NCBI RefSeq assembly: GCF_000023585.1
Contig: NC_012914.1
Location: 6,477,501-6,541,500, forward strand
Length of the DNA: 64,000 nucleotides
From: Paenibacillus sp. JDR-2
GTDB taxonomy: Bacteria; Bacillota; Bacilli; Paenibacillales; Paenibacillaceae
Reading direction: 5' to 3'
A program made the translations under genes and the position numbers. The notes under the pieces were generated by a model that made no database searches, was not told where the DNA came from, and saw only the letters and a program-made list of their open reading frames with translations. This document shows, one piece after another, positions 16,455-24,634 of this stretch. Every line of letters starts with the position of its first letter. The first letter of the stretch is position 1.

Positions 16455-16515
16455 TCAAGGTTCACTCCTTTCCTTCTGCCTTATACCGCTATTTTAAGCA
16501 GCCCAATCAGACTGC

Positions 16516-17058
16516 TTATTTCTTCTTACCAGCTTTACCTTCTTTGCGGATGATGCGCTCGCCTTCGTACTTGATACCTTTGCCTTTGTAAGGCTCTGGT
16601 TCACGTACGGAACGGATTTGAGCAGCAACAGCGCCTACGCGCTCTTTGTCGATACCGCGAACAGTGATTTTCGTGTTCGCTGGAACTTCGAACTCAATAC
16701 CGGCTTCAGGTGCAATCTCCACTGGGTGGGAATAACCAACGTTAAGAACAATCTTATCGCCAGTTTTGTTCGCACGGTAACCTACGCCTACCAGCTCCAG
16801 GTTTTTCGAGAAGCCTTCAGTAACGCCGCTCACCATGTTAGCGATGACGCTGCGAGTTGTTCCGTGCAAAGAACGATGCAATTTATTATCGGAAGGACGT
16901 TCGATTACGATCTCGTTCTCAGCAACGTTCACTTTCATGTCTTTGTGAATTTCGCGAGTAAGCGATCCTTTCGGTCCTTTTACAGTAATAACCGTGTTAT
17001 CCAAGTTAATGCTAACGCCAGCTGGCACTTGGATTGGTTTACGACCAATACGGGACAT
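16516..17058 (-). CDS. rplF: 50S ribosomal protein L6
   Basis: 180 residues with two L6 repeats. The opening SRIGRKPIQVPAGV and the C-terminal EPEPYKGKGIKYEGERI are characteristic. It lies near the factor-binding site of the large subunit. It is 30 bases downstream of rpsH and has a GGAGGTG site. Confidence 0.97.
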   Translation of the reverse strand: MSRIGRKPIQVPAGVSINLDNTVITVKGPKGSLTREIHKDMKVNVAENEIVIERPSDNKLHRSLHGTTRSVIANMVSGVTEGFSKNLELVGVGYRANKTGDKIVLNVGYSHPVEIAPEAGIEFEVPANTKITVRGIDKERVGAVAAQIRSVREPEPYKGKGIKYEGERIIRKEGKAGKKK

Positions 17059-17088
17059 TGTTACACCTCCAATCTTGTGACTAGTTAA

Positions 17089-17487
17089 TTACCAAACGTA
17101 GCAAACGACTTCGCCGCCTGCTTTGCCTTGGCGAGCTTCTTTATCGGTCATAACCCCTTTGGATGTGGAAATGATAGCAATTCCCAGACCACCCAAAACG
17201 CGTGGGATTTCAGTCGATTTAGTGTAAACGCGCAGACCTGGTTTAGAAATACGTTTCAGACCAGTGATAACGCGCTCTTGGTTAGGGCCGTATTTCAAGA
17301 AAATACGGATAATCCCTTGTTTGTTGTCTTCGATATATTCAGCATCGCGGATGAAGCCCTCGCGTTTCAGAATTTCTGCGATTTGCTTCTTAACTTTCGA
17401 AGCGGGCAATTCCACGGTTTCGTGACGAACAACATTCGCATTACGAATGCGTGTCAGCATATCTGCAATCGGATCAGACATAACCAT
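17089..17487 (-). CDS. rpsH: 30S ribosomal protein S8
   Basis: 132 residues. It has SDPIADMLTRIRNANVV at the N-terminus and the C-terminal STSKGVMTDKEARQGKAGGEV that binds helix 21 of 16S rRNA. In E. coli S8 represses the spc operon. The ATG at 17487 is 9 bases after AAGGAGG; a second in-frame ATG at 17481 gives the canonical MSDP start and is an alternative. Confidence 0.96.
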   Translation of the reverse strand: MVMSDPIADMLTRIRNANVVRHETVELPASKVKKQIAEILKREGFIRDAEYIEDNKQGIIRIFLKYGPNQERVITGLKRISKPGLRVYTKSTEIPRVLGGLGIAIISTSKGVMTDKEARQGKAGGEVVCYVW

Positions 17488-17518
17488 TTGTGTTAACCTC
17501 CTTCCCGAACTAGGCTGA

Positions 17519-17704
17519 TTACCAGCTTGCTTTTTTAACGCCAGGAATCTGGCCTTTGTATGCTAATTCGCGGAAACAAATCCGGCAAATTTTAAACTTT
17601 TGCAAAACAGAGTGCGGACGGCCGCAACGTTCACAGCGCGTATAGGCACGCACTTGGAATTTCGGTGTACGTTGTTGCTTCACTTTCATCGAAGTTTTTG
17701 CCAC
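17519..17704 (-). CDS. rpsN: 30S ribosomal protein S14, zinc-binding short form
   Basis: 61 residues. This is the short type-Z S14 with two CxxC pairs (CERC and CRIC) holding zinc, the main S14 form in Bacillales; the zinc-free paralogue, if present, would be elsewhere. It starts 26 bases after rplE. Confidence 0.96.
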   Translation of the reverse strand: MAKTSMKVKQQRTPKFQVRAYTRCERCGRPHSVLQKFKICRICFRELAYKGQIPGVKKASW

Positions 17705-17730
17705 TTGGTATTACACCTCCTAGAAGTGGA

Positions 17731-18273
17731 TTACTTCGCGAACGGCATGCCCATTTGGGTAAGCAGTTCACGAGATTCTTCGTCCGTTTTTGCCGTCGTG
17801 ACGATGACGATGTCCATACCACGAACTTTATCAACTTTATCATACTCGATCTCTGGGAAGATGAGTTGCTCTTTCAGGCCAAGCGTGTAGTTACCGCGAC
17901 CGTCGAATGCTTTCGTCGATACACCGCGGAAGTCACGTACGCGTGGGAGCGAGATGTTGAACAGCTTGTCAAGGAAGTAGTACATGCGCTCGCCGCGCAG
18001 TGTTACTTTAACCCCGATTGGCATGTTCTCACGAAGTTTAAAGCCCGCGATGGACTTCTTCGCACGAGTTACAACCGGCTTTTGACCGGAGATTTGACGA
18101 AGTTCGTCGACAGCGACATCAAGCACTTTGGAGTTAGCAACCGCTTCGCCAACACCCATGTTGATGACAACTTTCTCGATCTTCGGCACTTGCATTACAG
18201 TCGTATAGTTAAACTTCTGCATCAATGCAGGCGTAATATCGTTAAGAAATTTATCTTTCAATCTTGCTGCCAT
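17731..18273 (-). CDS. rplE: 50S ribosomal protein L5
   Basis: 180 residues, a 5S rRNA-binding protein. Features are the FNYTTVMQVPKIEKVVINMGVGEA opening, KSIAGFKLRENMPIGVKVTLRG in the middle and GMDIVIVTTAKTDEESRELL near the end. AAGGAGG precedes the ATG. In the order rplX-rplE-rpsN. Confidence 0.97.
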   Translation of the reverse strand: MAARLKDKFLNDITPALMQKFNYTTVMQVPKIEKVVINMGVGEAVANSKVLDVAVDELRQISGQKPVVTRAKKSIAGFKLRENMPIGVKVTLRGERMYYFLDKLFNISLPRVRDFRGVSTKAFDGRGNYTLGLKEQLIFPEIEYDKVDKVRGMDIVIVTTAKTDEESRELLTQMGMPFAK

Positions 18274-18304
18274 TATTTATGGACCTCCTTTCCTACAGTA
18301 ACGA

Positions 18305-18658
18305 TTAGTCGATCACTTCGCCGGAACGTTTTGCGTACCGGACTTTTTTGCCGTTGTCCAGCACTTTGTATCCGATACGAGTAACTTTACCGCTCTTCGG
18401 ATCAATGTGCATCACGTTGGAAACGTGAACTGGAGCTTCTTGCTCGATAATTCCGCCTTGTGGGTTCACTTGGGACGGACGAGTATGCTTTTTAACAAAG
18501 TTCACGCCTTCTACGAGTACGCGGTTTTCACGCGGATACGCAGCGATTACACGACCTTTTTTGCCTTTATCCTTACCGGAGATAACGATAACCGTGTCGT
18601 CTTTTTTAACGTGAAGCTTGTTGTTGTGCGATTCAAGAATCTTTTTCAGTCTTGGCAT
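18305..18658 (-). CDS. rplX: 50S ribosomal protein L24
   Basis: 117 residues, slightly longer than usual because of an N-terminal extension (PRLKKILESHNNKLHV) before the KOW motif DDTVIVISGKDKGKKGRVI. It is an assembly initiator of the 50S subunit. GGAGGTG precedes the ATG, and it lies 69 bases after rplN. Confidence 0.96.
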   Translation of the reverse strand: MPRLKKILESHNNKLHVKKDDTVIVISGKDKGKKGRVIAAYPRENRVLVEGVNFVKKHTRPSQVNPQGGIIEQEAPVHVSNVMHIDPKSGKVTRIGYKVLDNGKKVRYAKRSGEVID

Positions 18659-18727
18659 TGATTACACCTCCTGCTCAATAAGCTTTCAGGCTATATCGCG
18701 ATCCCTGTTATACACAGGGCATTTGTC

Positions 18728-19096
18728 TTAGATAACCTCTGGTGCAAGCGATACGATTTTCATGAAATCTTTATCGCGAAGCTCACGGGCAACAGGTCCA
18801 AAAATACGAGTACCGCGCGGGCTCTTATCTTCTTTAACGATTACAGCTGCGTTCTCATCGAATGCGATGTAAGAACCGTCTTTACGACGAACTGCACGCT
18901 TCGTACGAACGATAACCGCTTTAACAACGTCACCTTTTTTGACAACGCCGCCTGGTGTTGCTTGTTTTACAGAACACACAATCAGGTCACCGATAGCGCC
19001 TACGCGACGGCCAGTACCGCCAAGAACACGAATACACATCAGTTCTTTAGCTCCGGAGTTGTCGGCAACACGCAAACGAGTAAATGGTTGAATCAT
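18728..19096 (-). CDS. rplN: 50S ribosomal protein L14
   Basis: 122 residues. It has the signature IQPFTRLRVADNSGAKELMC and the C-terminal SLAPEVI. L14 forms intersubunit bridges and binds the silencing factor RsfS in other bacteria. It lies 48 bases after rpsQ. Confidence 0.97.
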   Translation of the reverse strand: MIQPFTRLRVADNSGAKELMCIRVLGGTGRRVGAIGDLIVCSVKQATPGGVVKKGDVVKAVIVRTKRAVRRKDGSYIAFDENAAVIVKEDKSPRGTRIFGPVARELRDKDFMKIVSLAPEVI

Positions 19097-19144
19097 CTCA
19101 ACGTCCTCCTTCCGGGAAAATGCTCATTCACTGATTATAACATC

Positions 19145-19408
19145 TTAAAGGACAACTGCCACTTCAACAACTTCTACCAATCTGAAGCGTTTGTCTTTCG
19201 AAAGTGGACGAGTCTCCATGATTTTCACGATATCGCCAATTTTCGCTTGATTGTTCTCATCATGCGCTTTGAACTTTTTCGTGTATTTGATGCGTTTATG
19301 GTACAAATCGTGTTTTTTGTATGTTTCAACAGCAACAACGATTGTTTTGTCCATTTTATCGCTAACGACTTTACCGATTTGAACTTTGCGGGCATTACGT
19401 TCGCTCAT
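19145..19408 (-). CDS. rpsQ: 30S ribosomal protein S17
   Basis: 87-residue OB-fold protein: RKVQIGKVVSDKMDKTIVVAV at the N-terminus and IVKIMETRPLSKDKRFRLVEV near the end, as in S17 of Bacillales. Order rpmC-rpsQ-rplN. Confidence 0.97.
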   Translation of the reverse strand: MSERNARKVQIGKVVSDKMDKTIVVAVETYKKHDLYHKRIKYTKKFKAHDENNQAKIGDIVKIMETRPLSKDKRFRLVEVVEVAVVL

Positions 19409-19459
19409 GTTCTTCCTCCTTCCTTAAACCTTGGTAACCCTTAGTCAAGGACAGCTAAA

Positions 19460-19660
19460 TTAGCTGCTGATACCGAGTTGTCTTTCATGCAAAATGGTTT
19501 TAGCGCGAGCGATATTCTTACGCACGTCACGAATACGTGTCGGGCTTTCCAATTGGCCAGTAGCCAGTTGGAAACGAAGGTTGAAAAGCTCTTCTTTAAA
19601 ACCAGCGATTTTTACTTCAATCTCAGCAGAGGTAAGGTTGCGAAATTCACTAGCTTTCAT
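19460..19660 (-). CDS. rpmC: 50S ribosomal protein L29
   Basis: 66 residues from ATG 19660 (MKASEFRNL), the family's usual start, with GGTGGTGA about 6 bases upstream inside the end of rplP. An upstream GTG would add four residues without a better site. Two long helices with NLRFQLATGQLESPTRIRDVRK-like L29 sequence. The first 11 bases overlap rplP, implying translational coupling. L29 lies at the exit tunnel. Confidence 0.95.
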   Translation of the reverse strand: MKASEFRNLTSAEIEVKIAGFKEELFNLRFQLATGQLESPTRIRDVRKNIARAKTILHERQLGISS

Positions 19661-20084
19661 TTGCTTCACCACCTACTTCTTCGCGTTTCACGAACTTCGT
19701 TTTGATCGGCAGTTTGTGGGACGCGAGGCGCATCGCTTCACGAGCGACTTCTTCGGAAACACCAGCCAGTTCAAACATGATCTTGCCTGGTTTCACGACT
19801 GCAACCCATTTTTCCACGTTACCTTTACCGCTACCCATCCGAACTTCGAGAGGCTTTTGAGTGATCGGTTTATGTGGGAAGATTTTAATCCACACTTTAC
19901 CGCCACGCTTGATATAACGAGTCATTGCGATACGAGCCGCTTCAATTTGACGGTTCGTAATCCAAGTTGGTTCAAGAGCTTGCAAGCCGTATTCGCCGAA
20001 AGCTACTTCAGTGCCGCCTTTAGCGCGACCTCTCATATTTCCGCGTTGTTGCTTACGGTGTTTGACACGTTTAGGTACCAACAT
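19650..20084 (-). CDS. rplP: 50S ribosomal protein L16
   Basis: 144 residues. It has VPKRVKHRKQQRGNMRGRAKGG and the KIFPHKPITQKPLEVRMGSGKGN stretch containing the Arg that is hydroxylated in some bacteria. L16 organises the tRNA-binding architecture of the 50S. It starts 2 bases after the rpsC stop and overlaps rpmC. Confidence 0.97.
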   Translation of the reverse strand: MLVPKRVKHRKQQRGNMRGRAKGGTEVAFGEYGLQALEPTWITNRQIEAARIAMTRYIKRGGKVWIKIFPHKPITQKPLEVRMGSGKGNVEKWVAVVKPGKIMFELAGVSEEVAREAMRLASHKLPIKTKFVKREEVGGEANES

Positions 20085-20086
20085 GA

Positions 20087-20749
20087 TTAGTTGCCTCCTT
20101 CCTGGGGAGCTTTCTTCTTAGCTGGAAGGACTTCGCCGCGATAGATCCATACTTTTACGCCGATACGGCCGTAAGTAGTGTGTGCTTCAGCTGTGCCGTA
20201 GTCGATGTCTGCGCGCAGTGTATGAAGCGGTACTGTACCTTCGCTGTAGCCTTCCGAACGAGCAATTTCAGCACCGCCGAGACGACCGCTGACAGCAGTC
20301 TTAATCCCTTTAGCGCCTGCGCGCATCGAACGTTGGATCGCTTGTTTCAAAGCACGACGGAAAGAAACACGACGCTCCAGTTGTTGCGCGATGCTTTCAG
20401 CTACAAGAATAGCATCCAGATCTGCTTGTTTAATTTCGGAAATGTTAATGTGAACTTTTTTGCCTTTAGTGATTTTGCCAAGCTCCGTACGAAGGCTTTC
20501 TACTTCAGAACCGCCTTTGCCGATAACCATGCCTGGCTTAGCAGTGTTAATCGTTACGTTAACGCGGTTAGCCGCGCGCTCGATCTCGATGTGGGATACT
20601 GCTGCATCTTTCAGTTTGTTCTTCAGGTATTCACGAATTTTCACGTCTTCCAACAGAAGATCGCCGAAGTCTTTGCCAGCGTACCATTTGGATTCCCAAT
20701 CACGGATAATCCCGATACGAAGACCGACCGGATTTACCTTTTGACCCAC
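20087..20749 (-). CDS. rpsC: 30S ribosomal protein S3
   Basis: 220 residues. A KH domain with the GxxG loop IGKGGSEVESL near residue 78 is followed by the S3 C-terminal domain (GAKGIKTAVSGRLGGAEIAR; DYGTAEAHTTYGRIGVKVW). S3 lines the mRNA entry tunnel. It lies 13 bases after rplV. Confidence 0.97.
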   Translation of the reverse strand: MGQKVNPVGLRIGIIRDWESKWYAGKDFGDLLLEDVKIREYLKNKLKDAAVSHIEIERAANRVNVTINTAKPGMVIGKGGSEVESLRTELGKITKGKKVHINISEIKQADLDAILVAESIAQQLERRVSFRRALKQAIQRSMRAGAKGIKTAVSGRLGGAEIARSEGYSEGTVPLHTLRADIDYGTAEAHTTYGRIGVKVWIYRGEVLPAKKKAPQEGGN

Positions 20750-20762
20750 ACGTTATCCCTCC

Positions 20763-21098
20763 TTATTTTTCAGATACAACCAATGTGATGTGGCTGGTTC
20801 TTTTGTTGATCCGGCTTGCGCGTCCCATTGCACGAGGGCGGAAACGTTTCATTGTCGGACCTTGGTTCACGAACGCTTGTGTGATAACCAGTTTGTTCAC
20901 GTCCAATTGGTAGTTATGCTCAGCGTTAGCAATAGCAGAGTTCAGCAACTTCTCCAGGATTGGGGAAGCAGATTTCGGTGTATGACGCAAAATCGCGATC
21001 GCTTCACCTACTTGCTTGCCACGGATCAAGTCCGCAACCAGCTGTGCTTTACGAGGAGCAATGCGTACGAAATTAGCGTGCGCTTTAGCTTCTGGCAT
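20763..21098 (-). CDS. rplV: 50S ribosomal protein L22
   Basis: 111 residues from ATG 21098 (MPEAKAHANFVRIAPRK), with AGGAGGT about 6 bases upstream; an ATG 18 bases earlier would place the ribosome binding site inside the gene. The beta-hairpin sequence PTMKRFRPRAMGRASRINKRTSHI reaches into the exit tunnel near the macrolide site and carries no obvious insertion or deletion. Confidence 0.95.
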   Translation of the reverse strand: MPEAKAHANFVRIAPRKAQLVADLIRGKQVGEAIAILRHTPKSASPILEKLLNSAIANAEHNYQLDVNKLVITQAFVNQGPTMKRFRPRAMGRASRINKRTSHITLVVSEK

Positions 21099-21140
21099 GG
21101 ATGAACCTCCTCTCATACATAAAAAAATAATCTAGGCAAA

Positions 21141-21419
21141 TTATCTTTTGCCTGTTTTTTTGTCATCGTCATGGCCTTTGTAGGTACGAGTCGGTGCAAA
21201 CTCACCGAACTTGTGTCCAACCATATCTTCCGTAACATAAACCGGTACATGCTTGCGGCCGTCATAGACTGCAATCGTGTGACCGATGAACTGTGGGAAA
21301 ATTGTCGAGCGACGGGACCATGTTTTGATAACGACTTTTTTATTCGTTTCGTTCAAAACCTCGACCTTTTTAAGCAGGTGGCCGTCAATAAACGGACCTT
21401 TTTTTAAACTGCGACCCAT
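21141..21419 (-). CDS. rpsS: 30S ribosomal protein S19
   Basis: 92 residues. It has RSLKKGPFIDGHLLKK and IGHTIAVYDGRKHVPVYVTEDMVGHKFGEFAPTR, typical of S19 in the head of the small subunit. Order rplB-rpsS-rplV. Confidence 0.97.
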   Translation of the reverse strand: MGRSLKKGPFIDGHLLKKVEVLNETNKKVVIKTWSRRSTIFPQFIGHTIAVYDGRKHVPVYVTEDMVGHKFGEFAPTRTYKGHDDDKKTGKR

Positions 21420-21485
21420 TTGGAGTCCTCCCTTCGCGGAAACGTAGCGCGACCATCAGTCACGCAGCTTGCAAACAAGCGGTTA

Positions 21486-22316
21486 TTACTTCGTACGACG
21501 ACGAATAATATATTGGCTCGATGCTTTTTTCTTCTTGCGTGTTTTGAAACCAAGAGTCGGTTTGCCCCAAGGAGACATAGGGGATTTACGACCGATTGGA
21601 GCACGGCCTTCACCACCACCGTGTGGGTGATCGTTCGGGTTCATTACTACGCCGCGGACTTCAGGACGTTTGCCCATCCAACGGGAACGGCCAGCTTTAC
21701 CGATTTTCACGAGTTCGTGATCTTCGTTGCCAACGGAACCGATTGTTGCACGGCAAGTGCTCAGAATGCGACGAACTTCACCAGATGTCAGACGAACGGA
21801 TACATAGTCGCCTTCTTTACCAAGAAGTTGAGCGTCTGTACCAGCTGCGCGAACCAATTGGCCGCCTTTGCCTGGTTTCAATTCGATATTGTGGATAACC
21901 GTACCTACTGGAATGTTGATAAGTGGCAAAGCGTTACCGATTTTGATGTCAGCATCAGGACCGGAAACAACTTGATCGCCAACTTTCAGACCTTTAGGTG
22001 CGATGATGTAAGCTTTCTCACCATCGATGTAGTGGATCAGAGCGATGTTCGAAGTACGGTTTGGATCGTATTCGACCGAAGCAACTTTACCTACAACACC
22101 ATCTTTAGTACGTTTGAAGTCGATGATACGGTATTTACGTTTGTGTCCGCCGCCATGGTGACGAACTGTAATTTTACCTTGGTTATTACGACCAGCTCTT
22201 TTGAAAAGCGGAGCAAGCAAGGATTTCTCCGGTGTGCTTGTTGTGATCTCTTCAAAAGTCGAAACGGACATGTTACGACGAGCCGGGGATGTCGGTTTGT
22301 ACTTTTTAATTGGCAC
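21486..22316 (-). CDS. rplB: 50S ribosomal protein L2
   Basis: 276 residues. L2 is a central protein of the peptidyl-transferase region. The C-terminal NPNDHPHGGGEGRAPIGRKSP contains the conserved His that supports activity, and the N-terminal part has HHGGGHKRKYRIIDFKR. A GGAGGG site precedes the start, 17 bases after rplW. Confidence 0.97.
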   Translation of the reverse strand: MPIKKYKPTSPARRNMSVSTFEEITTSTPEKSLLAPLFKRAGRNNQGKITVRHHGGGHKRKYRIIDFKRTKDGVVGKVASVEYDPNRTSNIALIHYIDGEKAYIIAPKGLKVGDQVVSGPDADIKIGNALPLINIPVGTVIHNIELKPGKGGQLVRAAGTDAQLLGKEGDYVSVRLTSGEVRRILSTCRATIGSVGNEDHELVKIGKAGRSRWMGKRPEVRGVVMNPNDHPHGGGEGRAPIGRKSPMSPWGKPTLGFKTRKKKKASSQYIIRRRTK

Positions 22317-22333
22317 TTAGTTTCCCTCCTTTT

Positions 22334-22627
22334 CTAAACAGACGTTTCAAAGAATTCAAGTTCTTTGCTTTCAGCGCTAAGCTGAACGATTGCTTTTTTC
22401 CAATCAGGTCTATAACCATTGTATTTACCGTAGCGTTTCGGCTTACCGGCAACACGCATAGTATTAACGCTCGTTACTTTTACTTTAAAGATTTGCTCAA
22501 TAGCATCTTTAATTTCGGTTTTGTTCGCACGAAGGTCAACTTCGAATACATAGCGCTTAACCGCCATGAAGTCACTTGTGCGTTCCGTAATAACAGGGCG
22601 TTTGATAATATCGCGAGGATCTTTCAT
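22334..22627 (-). CDS. rplW: 50S ribosomal protein L23
   Basis: 97 residues, the tunnel-exit protein contacted by trigger factor and SRP. It begins KDPRDIIKRPVITERTSDFM and ends with the basic loop KPKRYGKYNGYRPDWKKAIV. Its ATG overlaps the rplD stop by one base. Confidence 0.97.
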   Translation of the reverse strand: MKDPRDIIKRPVITERTSDFMAVKRYVFEVDLRANKTEIKDAIEQIFKVKVTSVNTMRVAGKPKRYGKYNGYRPDWKKAIVQLSAESKELEFFETSV

Positions 22628-23250
22628 TATGCAAACACCTCCTGTACTTTCTCTACGGCTTCTTTCGTGATGATGAGCTTGTCATGCACCAATACATCCA
22701 GAACATTAATGCCGTCAGCAGCGACGAATTTAACACCTGGAATATTGCGAGCGGACAATGCTACATTGTCATCATAAGCTGGCAAAACAACAAGTGCTTT
22801 GCGATCAGCTTTCAGGTTGTTCAAGATTGCTGCGAATTCCTTCGTTTTAGGAGCCGCGAATGTCAATTGATCAAGAACGACGATCTCGTTAGCGATCACT
22901 TTGGAAGACAATGCGGATTTAATCGCCAGACGGCGAACCTTCTTAGGAAGTTTAAAGCCATAAGAGCGCGGAGTCGGTCCAAATACTGTACCGCCGCCAA
23001 CCCATTGTGGCGAACGAATGCTACCTTGACGAGCACGGCCAGTACCTTTTTGTTTCCAAGGTTTACGACCGCCGCCGCGTACTTCGGAGCGTCCTTTTGT
23101 TTTGTGCGTACCTGCACGCTCAGCAGCTTGCTGAAGCAATACAGCGCTATGCAGTACATGAGAGTTAGGCTCGATACCGAATACGCTGTCCGCCAATTCG
23201 ATTTCACCAACTTCAGAGCCACTCACGTTAAATACTGTAACTTTAGGCAT
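22627..23250 (-). CDS. rplD: 50S ribosomal protein L4
   Basis: 207 residues from ATG 23250 (MPKVTVFNVSG), 8 bases after AAAGGAGGA; an in-frame ATG 27 bases upstream precedes the ribosome binding site and is not used. The tunnel loop GRKPWKQKGTGRARQGSIRSP is intact. In some bacteria L4 represses the S10 operon; that is not shown here. Confidence 0.96.
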   Translation of the reverse strand: MPKVTVFNVSGSEVGEIELADSVFGIEPNSHVLHSAVLLQQAAERAGTHKTKGRSEVRGGGRKPWKQKGTGRARQGSIRSPQWVGGGTVFGPTPRSYGFKLPKKVRRLAIKSALSSKVIANEIVVLDQLTFAAPKTKEFAAILNNLKADRKALVVLPAYDDNVALSARNIPGVKFVAADGINVLDVLVHDKLIITKEAVEKVQEVFA

Positions 23251-23277
23251 TTCTTGTTCCTCCTTTCTTGTAAGCAA

Positions 23278-23901
23278 TTAGTTCTTAACTGTTTGTTTCA
23301 CTTTAACGAAACCGTTTTTAGGACCTGGAATGGAGCCTTTAACAAGGATCACATTACGCTCAGCGTCTACACGGATAATTTCGAGTTTTTGGATCGTAAC
23401 TGTCTCATGACCCATGTGACCAGGAAGGTGTTTGCCTTTTGGTACGCGGTTCGCTTGAATGGAACCCATGGAACCAGGACCACGATGGTAACGGGAACCG
23501 TGGGCCATAGGACCCGTGCTTTGTCCCCAACGTTTGATAACGCCGGCGAAGCCTTTACCTTTCGAAATACCTGTTACGTCAACAAATTCGCCTTCTGCGA
23601 ACAGATCAGCCTTTACTTCTTGGCCAACTTCATATTCGCCCAAGTTAATTCCGCGAATTTCACGAACGTAGCGCTTAGGAGCTGTGTTAGCTTTCTTCGC
23701 GTGACCGATTTCCGGCTTGATCGCTCTAGCTTCTTTCTTATCGGAGAAACCGAATTGTACGGCTTCATAACCATCGTTCTCTTGATCTTTCTTCTGGAGA
23801 ACTACACAAGGACCAGCTTCGATAACCGTTACAGGAACGACATTACCTTCAGCGGTAAACACTTGCGTCATACCAAGTTTTTTCCCTAAGATACCTTTCA
23901 T
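23278..23901 (-). CDS. rplC: 50S ribosomal protein L3
   Basis: 207 residues. It starts KGILGKKLGMTQVF and carries the central finger HGSRYHRGPGSMGSIQANRV, which approaches the peptidyl-transferase centre. It lies between rpsJ and rplD, with AAGAGGTG before its ATG. Confidence 0.97.
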   Translation of the reverse strand: MKGILGKKLGMTQVFTAEGNVVPVTVIEAGPCVVLQKKDQENDGYEAVQFGFSDKKEARAIKPEIGHAKKANTAPKRYVREIRGINLGEYEVGQEVKADLFAEGEFVDVTGISKGKGFAGVIKRWGQSTGPMAHGSRYHRGPGSMGSIQANRVPKGKHLPGHMGHETVTIQKLEIIRVDAERNVILVKGSIPGPKNGFVKVKQTVKN

Positions 23902-23939
23902 GTTGACACCTCTTTTCCTTCAATAATCAATTATGCTTA

Positions 23940-24248
23940 TTACAGTTTGATTTCGATATCTACACCGGATGGTAAATCCAGGCGCATCAACGCATCAACC
24001 GTTTGCGGCGTTGGGTTAACAATATCGATCAAGCGTTTATGTGTACGCATTTCGAATTGCTCCCGGGAATCCTTGTACTTATGCACCGCACGGAGAATAG
24101 TGATGATTTGCTTTTCCGTAGGAAGCGGAATCGGCCCGGATACGCCTGCACCGGAACGTTTTGCTGTTTCCACGATTTTCTCAGCGGATTGATCAAGAAT
24201 TCTGTGATCGTATGCTTTCAAGCGAATACGAATCTTTTGCTTTGCCAT
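23940..24248 (-). CDS. rpsJ: 30S ribosomal protein S10 (NusE)
   Basis: 102 residues from ATG 24248 (MAKQKIRIRLKAYDHRI), 10 bases after GAAGGAGGG; the open frame extends upstream but without a site. The long loop region GPIPLPTEKQIITILR is intact. S10 also acts as NusE in antitermination with NusB. It is first in the S10-spc-alpha cluster, preceded by two candidate promoters and a leader hairpin. Confidence 0.97.
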   Translation of the reverse strand: MAKQKIRIRLKAYDHRILDQSAEKIVETAKRSGAGVSGPIPLPTEKQIITILRAVHKYKDSREQFEMRTHKRLIDIVNPTPQTVDALMRLDLPSGVDIEIKL

Positions 24249-24302
24249 ATAAGTCCCTCCTTCTATCGCCCAATTTCTTATCGGACATACTCCGTGAGAA
24301 AA

Positions 24303-24337
24303 CCCGGCACATGCCCCATGGCAAAGGGGCCGGGTGT
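24303..24337 (-). promoter_or_regulatory. S10 operon leader hairpin (attenuator-like)
   Basis: ACCCGGC pairs with GCCGGGT, with a second CCCC/GGGG pairing inside. On the minus strand it is followed by TTTTC and lies about 50 bases before the rpsJ ribosome binding site. It looks like a weak terminator in the leader, so read-through may be controlled. Confidence 0.55.
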
Positions 24338-24384
24338 GTCGGCAACCTCTCACATCATCGCAACGTCACAGACCAACAGTCAAT

Positions 24385-24413
24385 ATTATACCGAAACAGC
24401 TGGGCAAATGCAA
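24385..24413 (-). promoter_or_regulatory. sigma-A promoter of the S10 operon, proximal
   Basis: TTGCAT (24408-24413), 17-base spacer, perfect TATAAT (24385-24390) on the minus strand, about 135 bases upstream of rpsJ. Confidence 0.82.
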
Positions 24414-24520
24414 GGGAAAGTTGTATCTTTTCCTATTTTCACTCAGCTTGGTGCAACAACGATTTATGATCGACTTGCCCGCGTCCGCCGCCTGGACGAA
24501 CCGTGTTTTCCACTTCGCCT

Positions 24521-24549
24521 ATATTACACGATTATGATCAAACTCTCAA
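24521..24549 (-). promoter_or_regulatory. second candidate promoter of the S10 operon, distal
   Basis: TTGAGA (24544-24549), 17-base spacer, TAATAT (24521-24526) on the minus strand. Weaker than the proximal one. Apart from the promoters and hairpin, nothing else is seen in 24249-24590. Confidence 0.5.
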
Positions 24550-24590
24550 ATCCATTTTTGACCTGAAAAATAGCTTCTATATAATAGAAG

Positions 24591-24621
24591 AAACGCAACA
24601 GCGAATTTCGCCATTGCGTTT
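24591..24621 (-). terminator. terminator of the ABC transporter operon
   Basis: AAACGCAA (24591-24598) pairs with TTGCGTTT (24614-24621), with an inner GCGAA/TTCGC stem; on the minus strand CTTCTATT follows. It lies 13 bases past the ATPase stop. Confidence 0.7.
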
Positions 24622-24634
24622 CCTAAAAGGCCGA